A stretch of DNA of 64,000 nt, from positions 186,001-250,000 of the forward strand of contig MU270043.1 in the NCBI GenBank assembly GCA_021432635.1, written 5' to 3'. The notes below the pieces were generated by a model. The model saw only the letters and a list, made by a program, of their open reading frames with translations. It was not told the DNA's origin and did no database searches. The DNA is from Thozetella sp. PMI_491. Lineage: Eukaryota; Ascomycota; Sordariomycetes; Chaetosphaeriales; Chaetosphaeriaceae. Positions 23,103 through 34,433 of the stretch are shown in pieces. A program made the translations under genes and the position numbers. Position 1 is the stretch's first letter; the number at the start of each line of letters is the position of its first letter.

Positions 23103-23154
23103 TCAGCCCACCCAAACCCTCCACAGCGCAGCCGCCGTGAGGCCACAATAGATT

Positions 23155-25968
23155 ATGACAGACAAGCCGCCGCCGCTATCGACGCAGAACGGGGCTCCTA
23201 GTCAGAACCCTCCGAACCCTCTTCCCATAACCGCGTCGGTCTTTGTCCAAGATGCTCCACAAAAACCGGAGGCGGTAGACGAGGAACCGTACACCATCAA
23301 GTGTATATGCGGGTTCTCTGACGATGATGGAAACACGATCTACTGCGATACGTGCGACACATGGCAGCACATCGAGTGCTACTACCCTAATAACGTCGAG
23401 GATGCCCTCCGCGAGGACTTCTCGCACTCATGCGTAGACTGCAAGCCTAGGATGCTGGATCGACAACAGGCTGTCGAGCGACAGAGGGCTCGAACAGCGA
23501 TGCCGGCTGTTGAAGAAGCGACTGACAAAAAGGCGAAACGCCCACCCTCCAAAAGCCACAAGAAAAAGCCTAAGCCGACTGAGCTACAATTGAACGGCCA
23601 CGCAAGCAGCGACAATACCAAACACGCCAACCCTCACGAACACCCCCAACCTCCCAAGAAAGCTAAGACCTCCCACAAATCGGCTCACTCAATCAGCTCG
23701 CAGGCGCCGAAACGAAGTCCTTCCTACGGCACCACAAGTCGCGTGAACGGCCACCCTCCGAGTCCAGTCTCCACCCCTCCCGATCTACCCAAGGACTTCG
23801 AGATTCACGATTTCTCTCTCGGTTTCCACTCGCTCGTGGACGACTCGAGTGTCCAGATTGTACACAACAACAGCTTTGCAAACGTCACGGTCACAAACAC
23901 ACTGTCGGAATGGCTCCGTGACCATGACAAGCTGAAGCGGGACGTCAACCGGGAGCCCGACGAGATTTTCCAGAAGATGCCCAAGAACATCGATTCGCAA
24001 GAGCCGCCCGTCGAGGTCGAACAAACCACGCGTACAGTCTCATTGCCCGCGGCCCCAGGCTACAAAGAAATCCCGTGGCAGCGCCTCCGCGCCGTCTCTG
24101 CCATCCCAAAGGATGTCCCCTTAATGGAGCTGAATGGCAACATTGGCTTCCAGAGCGTATATTGCGCCGATCCAGAAAACCGATACGACCACTTTTCCTC
24201 CCCGCTTCCCTTTGTTCTCTTCCACCCTCAACTCCCCATATACGTCGACACAAGGCGCGAAGGCTCCCAGGCCAGGTACGTCCGTCGAAGTTGTCGACCG
24301 AATGCCACACTCGAGACCTACCTTTCGGATGCCCGGGAATACCATTTCTGGCTCGTTAGCGATCGCCAGATCGCTGCAGAGGAACAGATTACCATCCAGT
24401 GGGACTTTCGGTTCCCGAACGACAAGAAGGCGCGCATGCTTCGGGTGTTGGGCCTGAACGAGGAGGACGCCAATACACAGCCCGAACCAGTCGTTGAAGA
24501 CGCCGAATACCAACAAATCGATGCCTGGCTCCGATGTGTTCTCTCCGAGTATGGCGGCTGCGCTTGCGACCTGGGAAGCGAATGTGCCTTCGCCCGATTC
24601 CACCGGAACTACATTTATGGTAAAACCCAGGTACGGCCACCAAACCCGGCGCCCAAGAAGAAGGCGCGCAAACCTAAAGGCCCTCAACATACCATCTCCC
24701 CCACGAGCACGGGGCATGCGACCAACAGTCGTGCCCCGAGTGAAGGCCGTCTCGAGGACGTCCCTGAGCAAGATCGCCGTTCTGTGTCTGATTCCTCGCG
24801 GAGCAAGCCTCCTAGCCGCGACATGACTCCCACAGCTCGGCAGGGCTCTTTTGACACCCTCGGCATTTTGACCGAACCCACGGACCGGGACAAGAGGAAG
24901 GTGGCGATGGTTGAGGACTCGTTCCGCCGAATGGAGCAGCAACAACCGCCGAGGAAGAAGAAGCGCATTTCTGATGGTACTTCGAGCTCCAAGTCGAAGT
25001 CGACCGGTCGTGGATCTGCGACCCAGATTCCCTACCTCTCCAACGGTGTTGCGGAGCGCCGGTACATTGACGCCGGGACCTCTAGGAGTAAATCCGGGTC
25101 TCCCACGAGTACAGGATCGCCAAGGACAATCACAGCCCTCTCCAGCCACCCCAGGTCGAGGTATGGCTCCGCGCCGATGGCATCGCGGAAAGCGCCTGCG
25201 GGCCCTCGGCCCAGCTATTGTGACGTTAGCACGCAGACCGACGAGGAAATCGCGGCTTGGTACAAGGAAGAAAGGCCAACAACACCCCAGAGAAAGGTCA
25301 CAACCCTAGCGAAACGTCTTTTTAGCAATCGACACCACTGCCGCCCAGGCGAAGGTGAGGGCCAAATGCGCCAGTCAGTGGACCAACCAACGCCGATGGA
25401 TATTGACAGCCCGGTGGAGCAGAAGGCGTCGCTTCCGTCACCTTCCCTCGCTCAGGAGCCAAGCATGGCCGCGGCGTCAGAGTCTCCCGTCCTCGTCAAC
25501 TCAGATCTTCCGATGCCCGACGCCCCAGTCACTGGCGACATGAAGCCACCCACAGGGCCGTTAGGCATTAGCTTGGTGAAGACCCGGTCGCCTGAGCTTC
25601 GGGTCCAAATGCCCCCGCCCGCTTTCAGTGGTAGCCCGACATCTGTCGGCGGCTCCGCCACGACCCCGTCATCTGCTGGAGGCTTGATGGTTCAGTCCCC
25701 TTCCTCGACGGCTTTCCCGCAGACGCCCTATCCTCTGACACCAAACGGCAGCGTCGTAGCGAATCCCAGCCCGGTCAAGAAGAAGATGAGCCTGAGCGAC
25801 TATAGGAACCGACGGTCGGCCGCAGCGACAAAACCATCGCTGGATAGCAACATGCCCAAGTCGGCCGGCTCGGACGATCCGAAGTCCGCGTCCAGTGATG
25901 TCAAGATCGAGTCCCCGACCGCGGAAAAGGTGTCCGAGGTGCTCATCGTCACAAATGCGTCGATATGA
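23155..25968 (+). CDS. set3: Set3-type PHD finger and SET domain protein
   Basis: A single exon of 937 residues. A PHD finger at about residues 50-95 shows the Cys4-His-Cys3 series (CICG, CDTCDTWQHIEC, CVDC). A SET domain lies at about 305-420 (GNIGFQS, VDTRREGSQARYVRRSCRPNA, QITIQWDF). The rest is low-complexity, rich in Ser, Pro and Lys. This PHD-then-SET order matches yeast Set3 and Set4. Set3 is the scaffold of the Set3C histone deacetylase complex; its PHD finger reads H3K4me2 and its SET domain is thought to lack activity. Here the usual NHSCxPN motif is RRSCRPN, consistent with an inactive SET fold. ATG at 23155 opens the frame after a CT-rich leader. A 7-codon upstream ORF at 23079-23102 may affect translation. 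Confidence 0.92.
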   Translation: MTDKPPPLSTQNGAPSQNPPNPLPITASVFVQDAPQKPEAVDEEPYTIKCICGFSDDDGNTIYCDTCDTWQHIECYYPNNVEDALREDFSHSCVDCKPRMLDRQQAVERQRARTAMPAVEEATDKKAKRPPSKSHKKKPKPTELQLNGHASSDNTKHANPHEHPQPPKKAKTSHKSAHSISSQAPKRSPSYGTTSRVNGHPPSPVSTPPDLPKDFEIHDFSLGFHSLVDDSSVQIVHNNSFANVTVTNTLSEWLRDHDKLKRDVNREPDEIFQKMPKNIDSQEPPVEVEQTTRTVSLPAAPGYKEIPWQRLRAVSAIPKDVPLMELNGNIGFQSVYCADPENRYDHFSSPLPFVLFHPQLPIYVDTRREGSQARYVRRSCRPNATLETYLSDAREYHFWLVSDRQIAAEEQITIQWDFRFPNDKKARMLRVLGLNEEDANTQPEPVVEDAEYQQIDAWLRCVLSEYGGCACDLGSECAFARFHRNYIYGKTQVRPPNPAPKKKARKPKGPQHTISPTSTGHATNSRAPSEGRLEDVPEQDRRSVSDSSRSKPPSRDMTPTARQGSFDTLGILTEPTDRDKRKVAMVEDSFRRMEQQQPPRKKKRISDGTSSSKSKSTGRGSATQIPYLSNGVAERRYIDAGTSRSKSGSPTSTGSPRTITALSSHPRSRYGSAPMASRKAPAGPRPSYCDVSTQTDEEIAAWYKEERPTTPQRKVTTLAKRLFSNRHHCRPGEGEGQMRQSVDQPTPMDIDSPVEQKASLPSPSLAQEPSMAAASESPVLVNSDLPMPDAPVTGDMKPPTGPLGISLVKTRSPELRVQMPPPAFSGSPTSVGGSATTPSSAGGLMVQSPSSTAFPQTPYPLTPNGSVVANPSPVKKKMSLSDYRNRRSAAATKPSLDSNMPKSAGSDDPKSASSDVKIESPTAEKVSEVLIVTNASI

Positions 25969-28356
25969 ACACATCTGTCAACCAATTATGTTTTATGATT
26001 TATTCGCGATGCGTCGGGTTACCTGCTGAGGCTGCCTTCCCACTCTACCTACCAGATCTCGCCACGGTGCATGTGGCATCGTTGATAGCATGGCGTTTGG
26101 CTCCAGCCGGTCATTCTCTCGGTCTGATTTTTCTATGTCTGTATAAATCTTCGTTCTCACAAAACGGTCGGCAAGGTTACGGCATGCTTTCACCCAAAGT
26201 GGCGTTCTAGGAGGTTGGGGTTTCGTGGGTCTAAGGGAAGGGAGAAAGGAACCTCGCACGGTCAAGGGAACTGGTGGTACGGCAAGGGAGGGGGAAGGAG
26301 GGTATCGCTTTCGGTATGGGAGGCGATGGGGCGAATCGGGAAGAGCCTTCTTGGGCGTTCGTCATGCGTATTAGGCTCCGCCTCCGATGTCCCAGGGCTT
26401 GTTTGCTTTCTCGCGACGATTCCCCCCTTTGCCCGTGGCCGATTTCCTTTATTCTGTTCGCAAGGGCAGGTTGATGGCTGGAGGCTGGAGGTGAGTCCAC
26501 GCCCCAAGCTGGCGTTCCTTGCGATGTACGAACACACAAGCCCTGTTGGGCCGGCATACGCGATGGGCGGGTGCCGAGGGAAATGGACCACGAAAAGGGA
26601 TGACGAAAGATACCTTGTTTGGAGAAAGGGGGCCAGCGTGCTCCATGTTTTGTACTTGTAGGCCGCGGCCGTGTGTCAGCGCCAATGAGCCCCATTTATA
26701 CCCTTCGCTACGAAGTATTTCGCTGTCGAGCTGTCGAGAGCAAAGTGGATGAAATGATATACTGTGGTGTCACTAGCAACATTTCCAGAAGGGACGCGAC
26801 CCCTGCGTGTCGAGGTTGGAAGGCAAGGAGCGAGGTGCGAAAGAGAGTAGATATGAGTAGGTGTGTACAATACCACCCCTATATGTTTGTTAGCTTGGTA
26901 CAAGGTAAAGACCAGGCAGTTATGAGGGTTTGAAAACCAGCAAAGGTTGCTGGAGGCTTGTTAGCCCTTCCGGCTCCCTGCCAGCCCTATACGTTCTCTG
27001 TATCTAGGTCAATTGCTCTCCTGGTGTATAAAGGTGACGACAGTGGCTTTTAATTCTCACGCCAGCAAGCAAGCAAACGAACAAACAGGTGTGGTATTGT
27101 AGAATACCTCACCTGGTCTTTCCCTAAGTACTAGGGTGCCAGGTTGTGGCTTGTGTGGGTAAGACTTCCCTGCTTGACGCGATAGAAGCGAGGCCACCGT
27201 TCAGGTCTAATAGTAGAGGGCGAGCGGGTCGCCGTCGATCGGTAATCGACGGTGGAGGTCGTCTGACCGGCCTTGCCACAGACGACGATCTAGGCAACCT
27301 CAAGCCCTAGCATGCCAAGCTTACCAGGTAAACCCAGCGTGACATACGTGCCAGGCCCCTCCGAACAACCAAGCACCGAGAGACGCCGTGCTTTCTCATC
27401 CATGTCTGATATAATCAGGGCAGGGACAGTTTCGTAGTGCAAGGCTGCCCTCCAGAGGGTAAGAAACGCAAGCCCAAGGCAGGGCGGCTATGACCGGGCA
27501 GCAGGACCGGACAGCAATAAGCTGAGCATCGTGCTTGGCATGTACAGCCAGGCACTGAGCTGGCGGGCACTGGCCCCTTTGTGTCTGGCCGTTGGCCTGG
27601 TACTCAACCCTGTAGATTCCGTTTTCTGACTGGCTGACAGCAGCACCGTGGTGCCTGCGGCCGTGTTGGGGCTTGGACAAATGAAAGGAGGGAGGAGCTC
27701 ACCGCGGATGCCTCGTCAGCTACAGTGCCGCTTTGACTGCGTTGCGAGAAAATAAGAGTGATAGAGGGAAGGAGGCGCTGACGAAGCGGTCTTGGGAGAT
27801 TTGAATGTTAGGCTACCCCTCAGTCAGTTGACTGGCTCAAAAAGTGGGTTTGAGGAAAGGATTTGGGGACAGGCTGCATCTGGTGGCGAGCGGACCGGGG
27901 CGGGATGGCTAGATCAGGAAGGCAATGAGGCAATAAAGGGAATAAATCAAGAAGAGGTAAGAACAGGGCCTTTTCGCTCTCTGCCCCGCGAGGCGAGGGG
28001 TAAGTGAGGCAAGAGATTTGTGCTTGGGCTCCAGTGTTTGGATGTCCTAGATCTGCATGTGTAAGTGCGGCCGGTGGTCGACAACGTAGGTGTGTTGTGC
28101 CTACCTCGCCTTGTTATTTACTATTTAACGCCCGAGTCTCTTGAAGAACCGCACCTGGGGTGTGAGTCAGCCTAGAGGATATTTCCTCCCGCCACAAGCA
28201 AGAGACACATGCACAACTCTGCTCGGGGATTTAGACGACGTCAGCCGACAGCGTTGCGAGACCCGACCAAGAGGGAAGAACGGAGAAGGGATGGGCGCTG
28301 AGGACGGCAGCTGGTTGTGTGCCTACACAGCTAGCAGGTGACCCTCCACCCCCCTT

Positions 28357-28420
<64 letters not shown>

Positions 28421-29542
28421 GGGCGCTGTCCTACCTTCTGGACGACTGACCAAGGAGGAGCCGTAGCACGCGAGCAAGAGGACCAAAGTCGGGAGAGTAG
28501 ACAAAGAAGAATGGATTCTGCAAGTGCGACGGCGGGTTTAAGTGTTCTTGTTCACTGCCCGGCAAGCGCGCCAGATCCTGCTGGCCTCCCAAGGCCCCAA
28601 GAACTGGCCTCGTCAAATCGCGTCCAAAGTGTCAACAACAATCCAGGGCACTCGTTACCGGTCATGCGCTACGGTTGACCTTTGAGCGGCGACGAGGGAC
28701 GCATACATGTCTCGGATTGGCGGGCAGGGTCGCCCAGGCAGAGGACGCCGCCCGTGATTCGCCGCATTAGAGAGGGTGCCGCGTGGGGACGCCACCATTG
28801 GCCAGGCGCGTAGCTTCCAGGTCGGGCGGACATGGGAGAGTGAGAGCGGGGGTTCAGGCTAAAACCTCAACCAAGGCACCGCCAGGGCGACGGTAGACTT
28901 ATCTCGCAGCTGAGTAGATGAGCTGGTGGGCCGCGGGTTGGGTCGAGAGCCCCGTGGATGAGTGGTTCAGTTGGCCCGGAGCGTTTTCTCGATCTGCGCT
29001 TACCTCGAGAAATCCGAGACACCTTTCCTCTCTCAGAGACCTGTTCGTAAGGCGAGAGGACAGGCGCCGAGACAAGCAGGCTTGAGCATTAGGGTTAGAT
29101 GGATGGAGGACCTTGTTTTGCATGGGCACCGTTGGCCTCAGGAAACCTGCTCTGCGCGAGACCCAGCCCTCTCTATATGTCTGCTATATGTGCGGATATA
29201 CCTGGGCGATATGGTTGTATGTACTGTCTGTGACACGTAGTCAAGCAGCATGCATGTGCACTTGGGCCGCTCGCATGCTGCCGAGGACTAAGAAGACAGC
29301 AGACCAAGACTCGATCGTTGATGGAGGTCCGGGCGACCCTGCTCTCCTCGCACGGCGCACCCTGTTCCCAATATTCCCAACGCCACGCCAGCCTGCCTTG
29401 TATCCCTCCTATCCAGACATCCATCCGTCTCCCTGTTAGTCCTGGCTCCGGTAGCTCGCCATTCCCTCACCCTCGAGTTTCTCGCGTGTCGAAAGACTTG
29501 GCCGGCCCGTCATTACCCATCCGGCATCACACATCATCATTA
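25969..29542. other. 3.6 kb convergent spacer, no supported gene
   Basis: Located between the 3' ends of the Set3-type gene and the second Zn2Cys6 regulator. The short frames have no recognisable family. It contains a (TA)n(TG)n tract at 28357-28417. A non-coding transcript cannot be excluded. Confidence 0.5.
28357..28417. repeat. Compound microsatellite (TA)n(TG)n
   Basis: About nine TA units pass directly into about twenty-one TG units. It is a likely polymorphic marker and the alternating purine-pyrimidine run could adopt Z-DNA. Confidence 0.95.
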
Positions 29543-32397
29543 TCATTGGCTCCCCGGGTAGATCGCGTGGTTGCCCATCCCAGTGTATCCTCCATATTGG
29601 AGTAAATAATTCCAATCCATCTGTCCGAAATCAACTTCAGGCAGGGCTGATCCGAACATGTTATTCACGCCGTCAAACATGGGCACCATGACAGACGAGT
29701 CATCCATCACAACACCGCCGCTGTTTCCGCCCATCTGCGGGCCGGGCTGCGGAACCACCTTTCCAGCATACATGGCCGCCTGAGCGTTGGCCTCTTGCTC
29801 CCCAGGCGCCATACTCCTTGGCCCAGGTTGGGACCCTTGTCCCGGACCTAGACTGGAAGTCGCCGGAGTGCCAGGTGTTGGGCTTGGCCCTTGGCCATAC
29901 CCGGACCCAGGCGTCCCACCGCTTCTGGTCGATCCCATAGTCCCAGGAGGCCCTGGTGGGTGGTTGGGCCCACCCGGCCCGCCCTCCGCTGTGCGCTTCC
30001 ATCGCTGCATCGTTTGACGGAGAAACGCCACGAGCTTAGGTGCCTGGACGTGGCGGCCAAGTTGGAGCTCAGCGGCCTCGCGGGCGTCCCACGCTTTGAC
30101 AAAGAGGCTTCCGAACGCGATGTGTACTGGGCTGCGGAAGTTGCGCGTCATCCCCCGGCGCTCGTGGTTCTCGCATATTGCCGCCCATGCCCGTTCGCAC
30201 AAATCGCCTGTTGTGCGCTGTCGAAGCTCCGGCACGAGAAATATGTAGGCTGGTAAGGGGAAGTGCAACTGCGTATACCACTTGAAGCCCTGGAGTGTTT
30301 CGGTGCTCTGGATGATGTTGTCATATTCGACAACCCGCGTGGCTTCAATGAACAACGCGTCGCGTTCGCCGTCGTTCAGAGTCTCGGTCGAGACGCCTCG
30401 GCTCAGAAACTCCACAACGTGCAGCTTGCAAAGTGCCTGGCGCGTCATCATGAGCGTGAAGAACTGCAGTGGTATCTTTGTATCGCAGTGCTTCAGGTAG
30501 GCATTCTCGATGTAGGCGATATATCCCTCGATGTCTTGCGGGAGATTATGGTTCGCAACATGTGAGACCACGTCCGGCGATGCAGGAGACGGACTGTACT
30601 GAACTCGCGGCTTGTGGTGTGGGGTCCCGCCTGGTGTTGTCACCGAGGGCCGAACGCTAGATGGAGATGCGGCAATGGTGAGCTCAATGCGTGTCAAGCA
30701 GAATATCATCTCTGTCGGCCCGGGGTACGGGTTCGGAGGATCTTTGGAATGGACACTCAGTTCCGAGTCGTTGACGTTGAGCGGCAGTCTGCAGTCGCCT
30801 CCGCTAGAGGACAAGGCGGTGATGGCAGAGCCTGTGATCTCGGCAATCCGTTTATCGAAGAGGACGATCTGCCACCACAACCTCCTTCGTTGCTCGGCCT
30901 CGAACGGCTGCAGCCCGAACTGTGCTCCGTCCCGGTGGATTCCCAGACGGGTCGCAATCCGGACAGCTATGCCAATTAGGCAAAACAGCGATCTTGGGTC
31001 AACGTATTGCCGGATAGCCAGCTGCAAACGGTTAGCAGGGCTTCAACGGCCGCCGCAGACGAGTCAAGAGGGGGAGCCGTACCAAATACAACAGCAGTGC
31101 CTGGAGAACCATCAGCTCGGTCGACCGCATGAAACCGGCGTTAACCAAGGCTTGCTGTGTTGCAGTGTGGTATTTGCCCAGCAAGACATGTCGGTCCTCG
31201 CCAAAAGTGCTCTGCACCTCGCTATCTGTCATTGAGGTGACGGCGATAAAGTAGATGGCAAACATCAAGACCTCCATGGGCCTCGATATCTTGGCCGTAT
31301 TTGCGCCCGCGCTTATGATTTGCGCCTGTAACGTGGGTATGTGGGTGATCTTGAGTAGGGGATTGACATTATTGATGTATACCTGCCACAGTTGGAAGAT
31401 CTGGATGGCCGAAGGGTGGGAACTGGTGACGCTAGACACTGAGCCGCCAACAACGAACGGAAAGCCGTCGCTGTTGTCGAACATGGTATCGAAGGCATGG
31501 TGAATAGTTGGGCCTTCGTAGTCTTCGTCGGAAGAGTCATTCATGTCCTGGTGTTGGTACTATCCCACGTCAGTATCTCGGCCATAATTAGCCCAGGCGC
31601 TAAGGCCTCGTTCATAAAGGATATAAAGGAAGCGTTGGCGGCGAAACGGTCATCTTTAGGAGGGGGGATATATTTAGACGTCATGATGGATCGATCCGTT
31701 GAGCCCGGGGCCGGGGCAGGGTCCCGACTTGGGAAGACTTGTCTCAGACAGAGGGTGATCCTGGGCAGGGAGACGGGGCAGGGAGACGACAGCGTGTGCC
31801 AGAGTGAAAGACAACAACCGCTACTAACCTCTCTATAATAGGGGAACCATTTGTTCTGTCTAAGCCGGATGTCAGCTTCGGTGACCGACGGCTGAGGTAG
31901 GCGGCACCGGGGTATGTGGTAAGAAAGGAAGCGGCCAAGCCCTTAACTACTCACTTTTCCTGAGTCTCGGGCGAGACAGGGTCGGGCCCGCTCGGGGGTG
32001 ACGTCTTCAGACCGATAAGGTCGTTCTCCAGATCACCGATATCGTCGGCATGATCGGATGGCCTGAGGTCGTGGGCGATGGGATCGAAGGTGACGCCATG
32101 CTGCGACAGCAGCGCCTCGTACTTCCTGAGGCGGTCGATGAGGTCCCGCTCATGTGGCTTCTTCTTCCTCCGGCGTGGAGGTTGCGGCGGAACTACCTTG
32201 CATTCGACTTGGGCCTTGACGCAGTTGGCACAAGGCTTTTGCTTGTCGCAGCGCACCTTGCGTTGCTGGCACAAGACGCACGAGTGGCCCCTAGTCAGCT
32301 TCATTATCGACGACTCAAGGCCACCAGCCGCCAGCCGCGGAGGCGACGGGGGCTGCTCAGGGCCTGGCCCCGGCCCAGGGTGCGGTCCGGAGGCCAT
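29543..32397 (-). CDS. Zn2Cys6 fungal transcription factor (4 exons)
   Basis: Exons 32397-31955, 31859-31829 (31 nt), 31559-31083 and 31021-29543 give about 809 residues. The zinc cluster lies near residues 40-66 with spacing Cys-x2-Cys-x6-Cys-x5-Cys-x2-Cys-x6-Cys (CVLCQQRKVRC then CANCVKAQVEC), followed by a PPRRRKKK basic linker and a short coiled coil (RLRKYEALLSQHG). The central region is a fungal-specific transcription factor domain (helices around LLLYL, then RIATRLGIHRDG and RRRLWWQIVLFDKR). The C-terminus is rich in Gly, Pro and Gln and ends near an aromatic/acidic patch that may activate transcription. The mini-exon encodes KQNKWFPYYRE, and the frame is maintained only if it is included. 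Met32, just before the cluster, is an alternative start. The gene is divergent from an MFS transporter. Confidence 0.88.
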
Positions 32398-34433
32398 AGG
32401 GGGTGAGGTAAGGCGGTGACTATGTGGAGCGGTAGTCCTGGAGGCAGAGGGAGGTGGCCGGAGACCTGAGGTTCGGCCTCGGTTCCGAGGGGGTGTCGCG
32501 GGGTGTGGCTAGAAAGGTACAAAGTCTCTTTTTTTTTTGCGACCAGCTCGCGGGAGCGTCCGGTGGAGATCGTCAGACAGCACGTCCCGGGATAGTACAG
32601 AGCCGCATGGAGTTTCCTAGTCGCCAAAGCGGAGGGCTGCCAAGCGAGAGACGTTCCCAGTCGGGGCTCCAGAATCGCCTAGGCGTGATTGTGCGCGCCT
32701 GCATTGGGCTCGCGACTCTGTCACCAGGATCTTGCGCCGGCTGGTCGCGCTCGGAGCGGGAGCAGATCGCTGCGGGTGCCTCGGGCGCGGGCGGGAAAGG
32801 CTGTCCCCAGTGAAACTAGGGGAGGGACTAAGTCGCACCGACTGCAGGCCAATTGGGGAAGACATGCAACGGACGCGACCGGTCTAGAGGCGTGATGTGT
32901 GCAGGAATCCGCGTCAATAACGCCGTTGGCTGCCGTCGAGGATGCACCACGTAGTAACCAGGCCGACAGGTTGAAGAGGGGAAGAGAGAAGCCAGCTGTC
33001 GTCGAGACTGGGACGCTGCCGAAGGACCCAGCTTTGCTACCCAGGATGCCCCGGGCGCTGTTGGTCCCTCCAGGGACATAGAGGACCCCGTGGACCCCCC
33101 CTGGTCTCTCTCTATAGCCTTCTCTGAGACCAGGCCGGGCAAGGCCTTGGGGCGTAGTACCTGTAGGCAGTCAGGAAGCTGTGGGCCACGCAACCACCAC
33201 CACCTCGGGGAGAAGGAGGTCGAGCGTGCTGCCTGTTGAGTGCACTAGGGGCCACCCGGTCGTTTCCAGAGCAGTCCGTTCGCTCGATTGCGCGCGGTCG
33301 GTTTTTTTTTTCTTTGGTCCCCTGGTCGGGCTGCGCAAAAAGGAGCGACTGAGAGGACCACCCAGTGCTGCTGTCAGTATGGGAGGGGGAAACCACGGGC
33401 AAGATAATGGGAGTATCGGGACCGAGCTGGAGCTTCAGTCTCCGAGTCCTAAAATGGGAAAGCGCGTCTTAGGGGCAGAGTCTAGAGATGACGGGAGCTG
33501 ACAGCTGCCGTCTGGAGTGCCAAGCTGGGGTTTCCTATTTTTTAAGACACCCGTCCTCCGCCTCTCTCTGTTTTTGGACTATGCTGGCCGGGGGCGAGGC
33601 AGACCACACAAACTAGCGGGAAGCAAGAAACGGGCAAGACAGGGTGGGACAGGGGGTGGGAGGTGGAAGGGTGGCTTGGCCCGAACGAACGGGGTCCCAT
33701 AGAGCGCGGCAGAGGACTACAGAAAATCTGTAGAGCCGGTGACCGGTAGCCACCGTCTCCCCGCGCCTGGGCTGCTCCTGGGGTACTTGGAGGGCGGGAC
33801 GGTGGTCGGAGGTTTGACGGTTTGACCCCGACATTGATATTTCTGTAGGGCTGCGCGGCCGGCAAAGCCCGGGGGTAATCGCAACGGGATCCGATGGGGA
33901 AATGCCACTAAATAACCTCGCCCATCACAATGCCTTGTACACACAACCGCCTGAGTACCGAGAGCACCCTCTGGTGATGATGGGGTCAAAAGTCCGACGC
34001 ACCTTAATTTGGCGCGGGCCGGATAGATTGCGCGCAGAGGTAGGAATATGCTGCCCACTGGCTGGGCTCGAAGGGAGCCGCGCTCGCGGCTTCCTAGATC
34101 ACAAAAGGCACCACTGTCCTTGCCTCTTCTAAGTCCCGCTCCCCTCGTCTTGGTTTTCCCCGGATCCCAAGGGTTCGATCCGGCCAAGAGACGACGCAAC
34201 CTCCTGTCTGTCTCTACCCGCCTCTCCTGCCGTCTGCCTCACCGCCCGTTTGTTTTGTTGTTTTTGTTGTGGGCCACCACTCGACTCGACATCGCCAGCC
34301 GGTTGTTGTCGTCGTCGTCGCAGGTCCCAGTTTCAGGTTCCCTTTCTTGCCTATTCTCTCTCCTTCTTGCTTCTGCTTGGGGCCCGCCACGTCCCCTTTC
34401 TTTACCCGAGTCGCCCCGGCTGCGGACCCAGCC
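32398..34433. promoter_or_regulatory. Divergent intergenic region between Zn2Cys6 regulator and DHA2 transporter
   Basis: About 2.0 kb separates the two outward-pointing start codons and must hold both promoters. Frames inside it are low-complexity and overlap on both strands. The last 300 bases before the transporter are CT-rich leader sequence. I did not find a convincing inverted or everted CGG pair. Confidence 0.45.

Larger units (their letters stand above)
18818..23154. other. 4.3 kb gene-free spacer with an assembly gap
   Basis: The frames here are short, overlap on opposite strands and show no domain or splice-linked extension. The spacer contains a G-run near 19646-19663, a pentanucleotide repeat at 21078-21130, a C-run running into 90 Ns, and a long CT-rich leader (about 22300-23154) in front of the Set3-type gene. 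A gene could be hidden only in or beside the gap. Confidence 0.55.

Noticed and set aside
24121..25149. 342-codon minus-strand frame opposite the Set3-type gene
   Set aside because: Antisense shadow of a confident PHD/SET protein, with no recognisable motif.
28319..28678. Frame through the (TA)n(TG)n repeat
   Set aside because: Its openness comes from the repeat itself, encoding alternating Tyr-Ile and Cys-Val.
34160..34185. GGTTCGATCC, resembling a tRNA B box
   Set aside because: No pairing T-stem, acceptor stem or A box around it; it lies in the CT-rich leader of the transporter gene.
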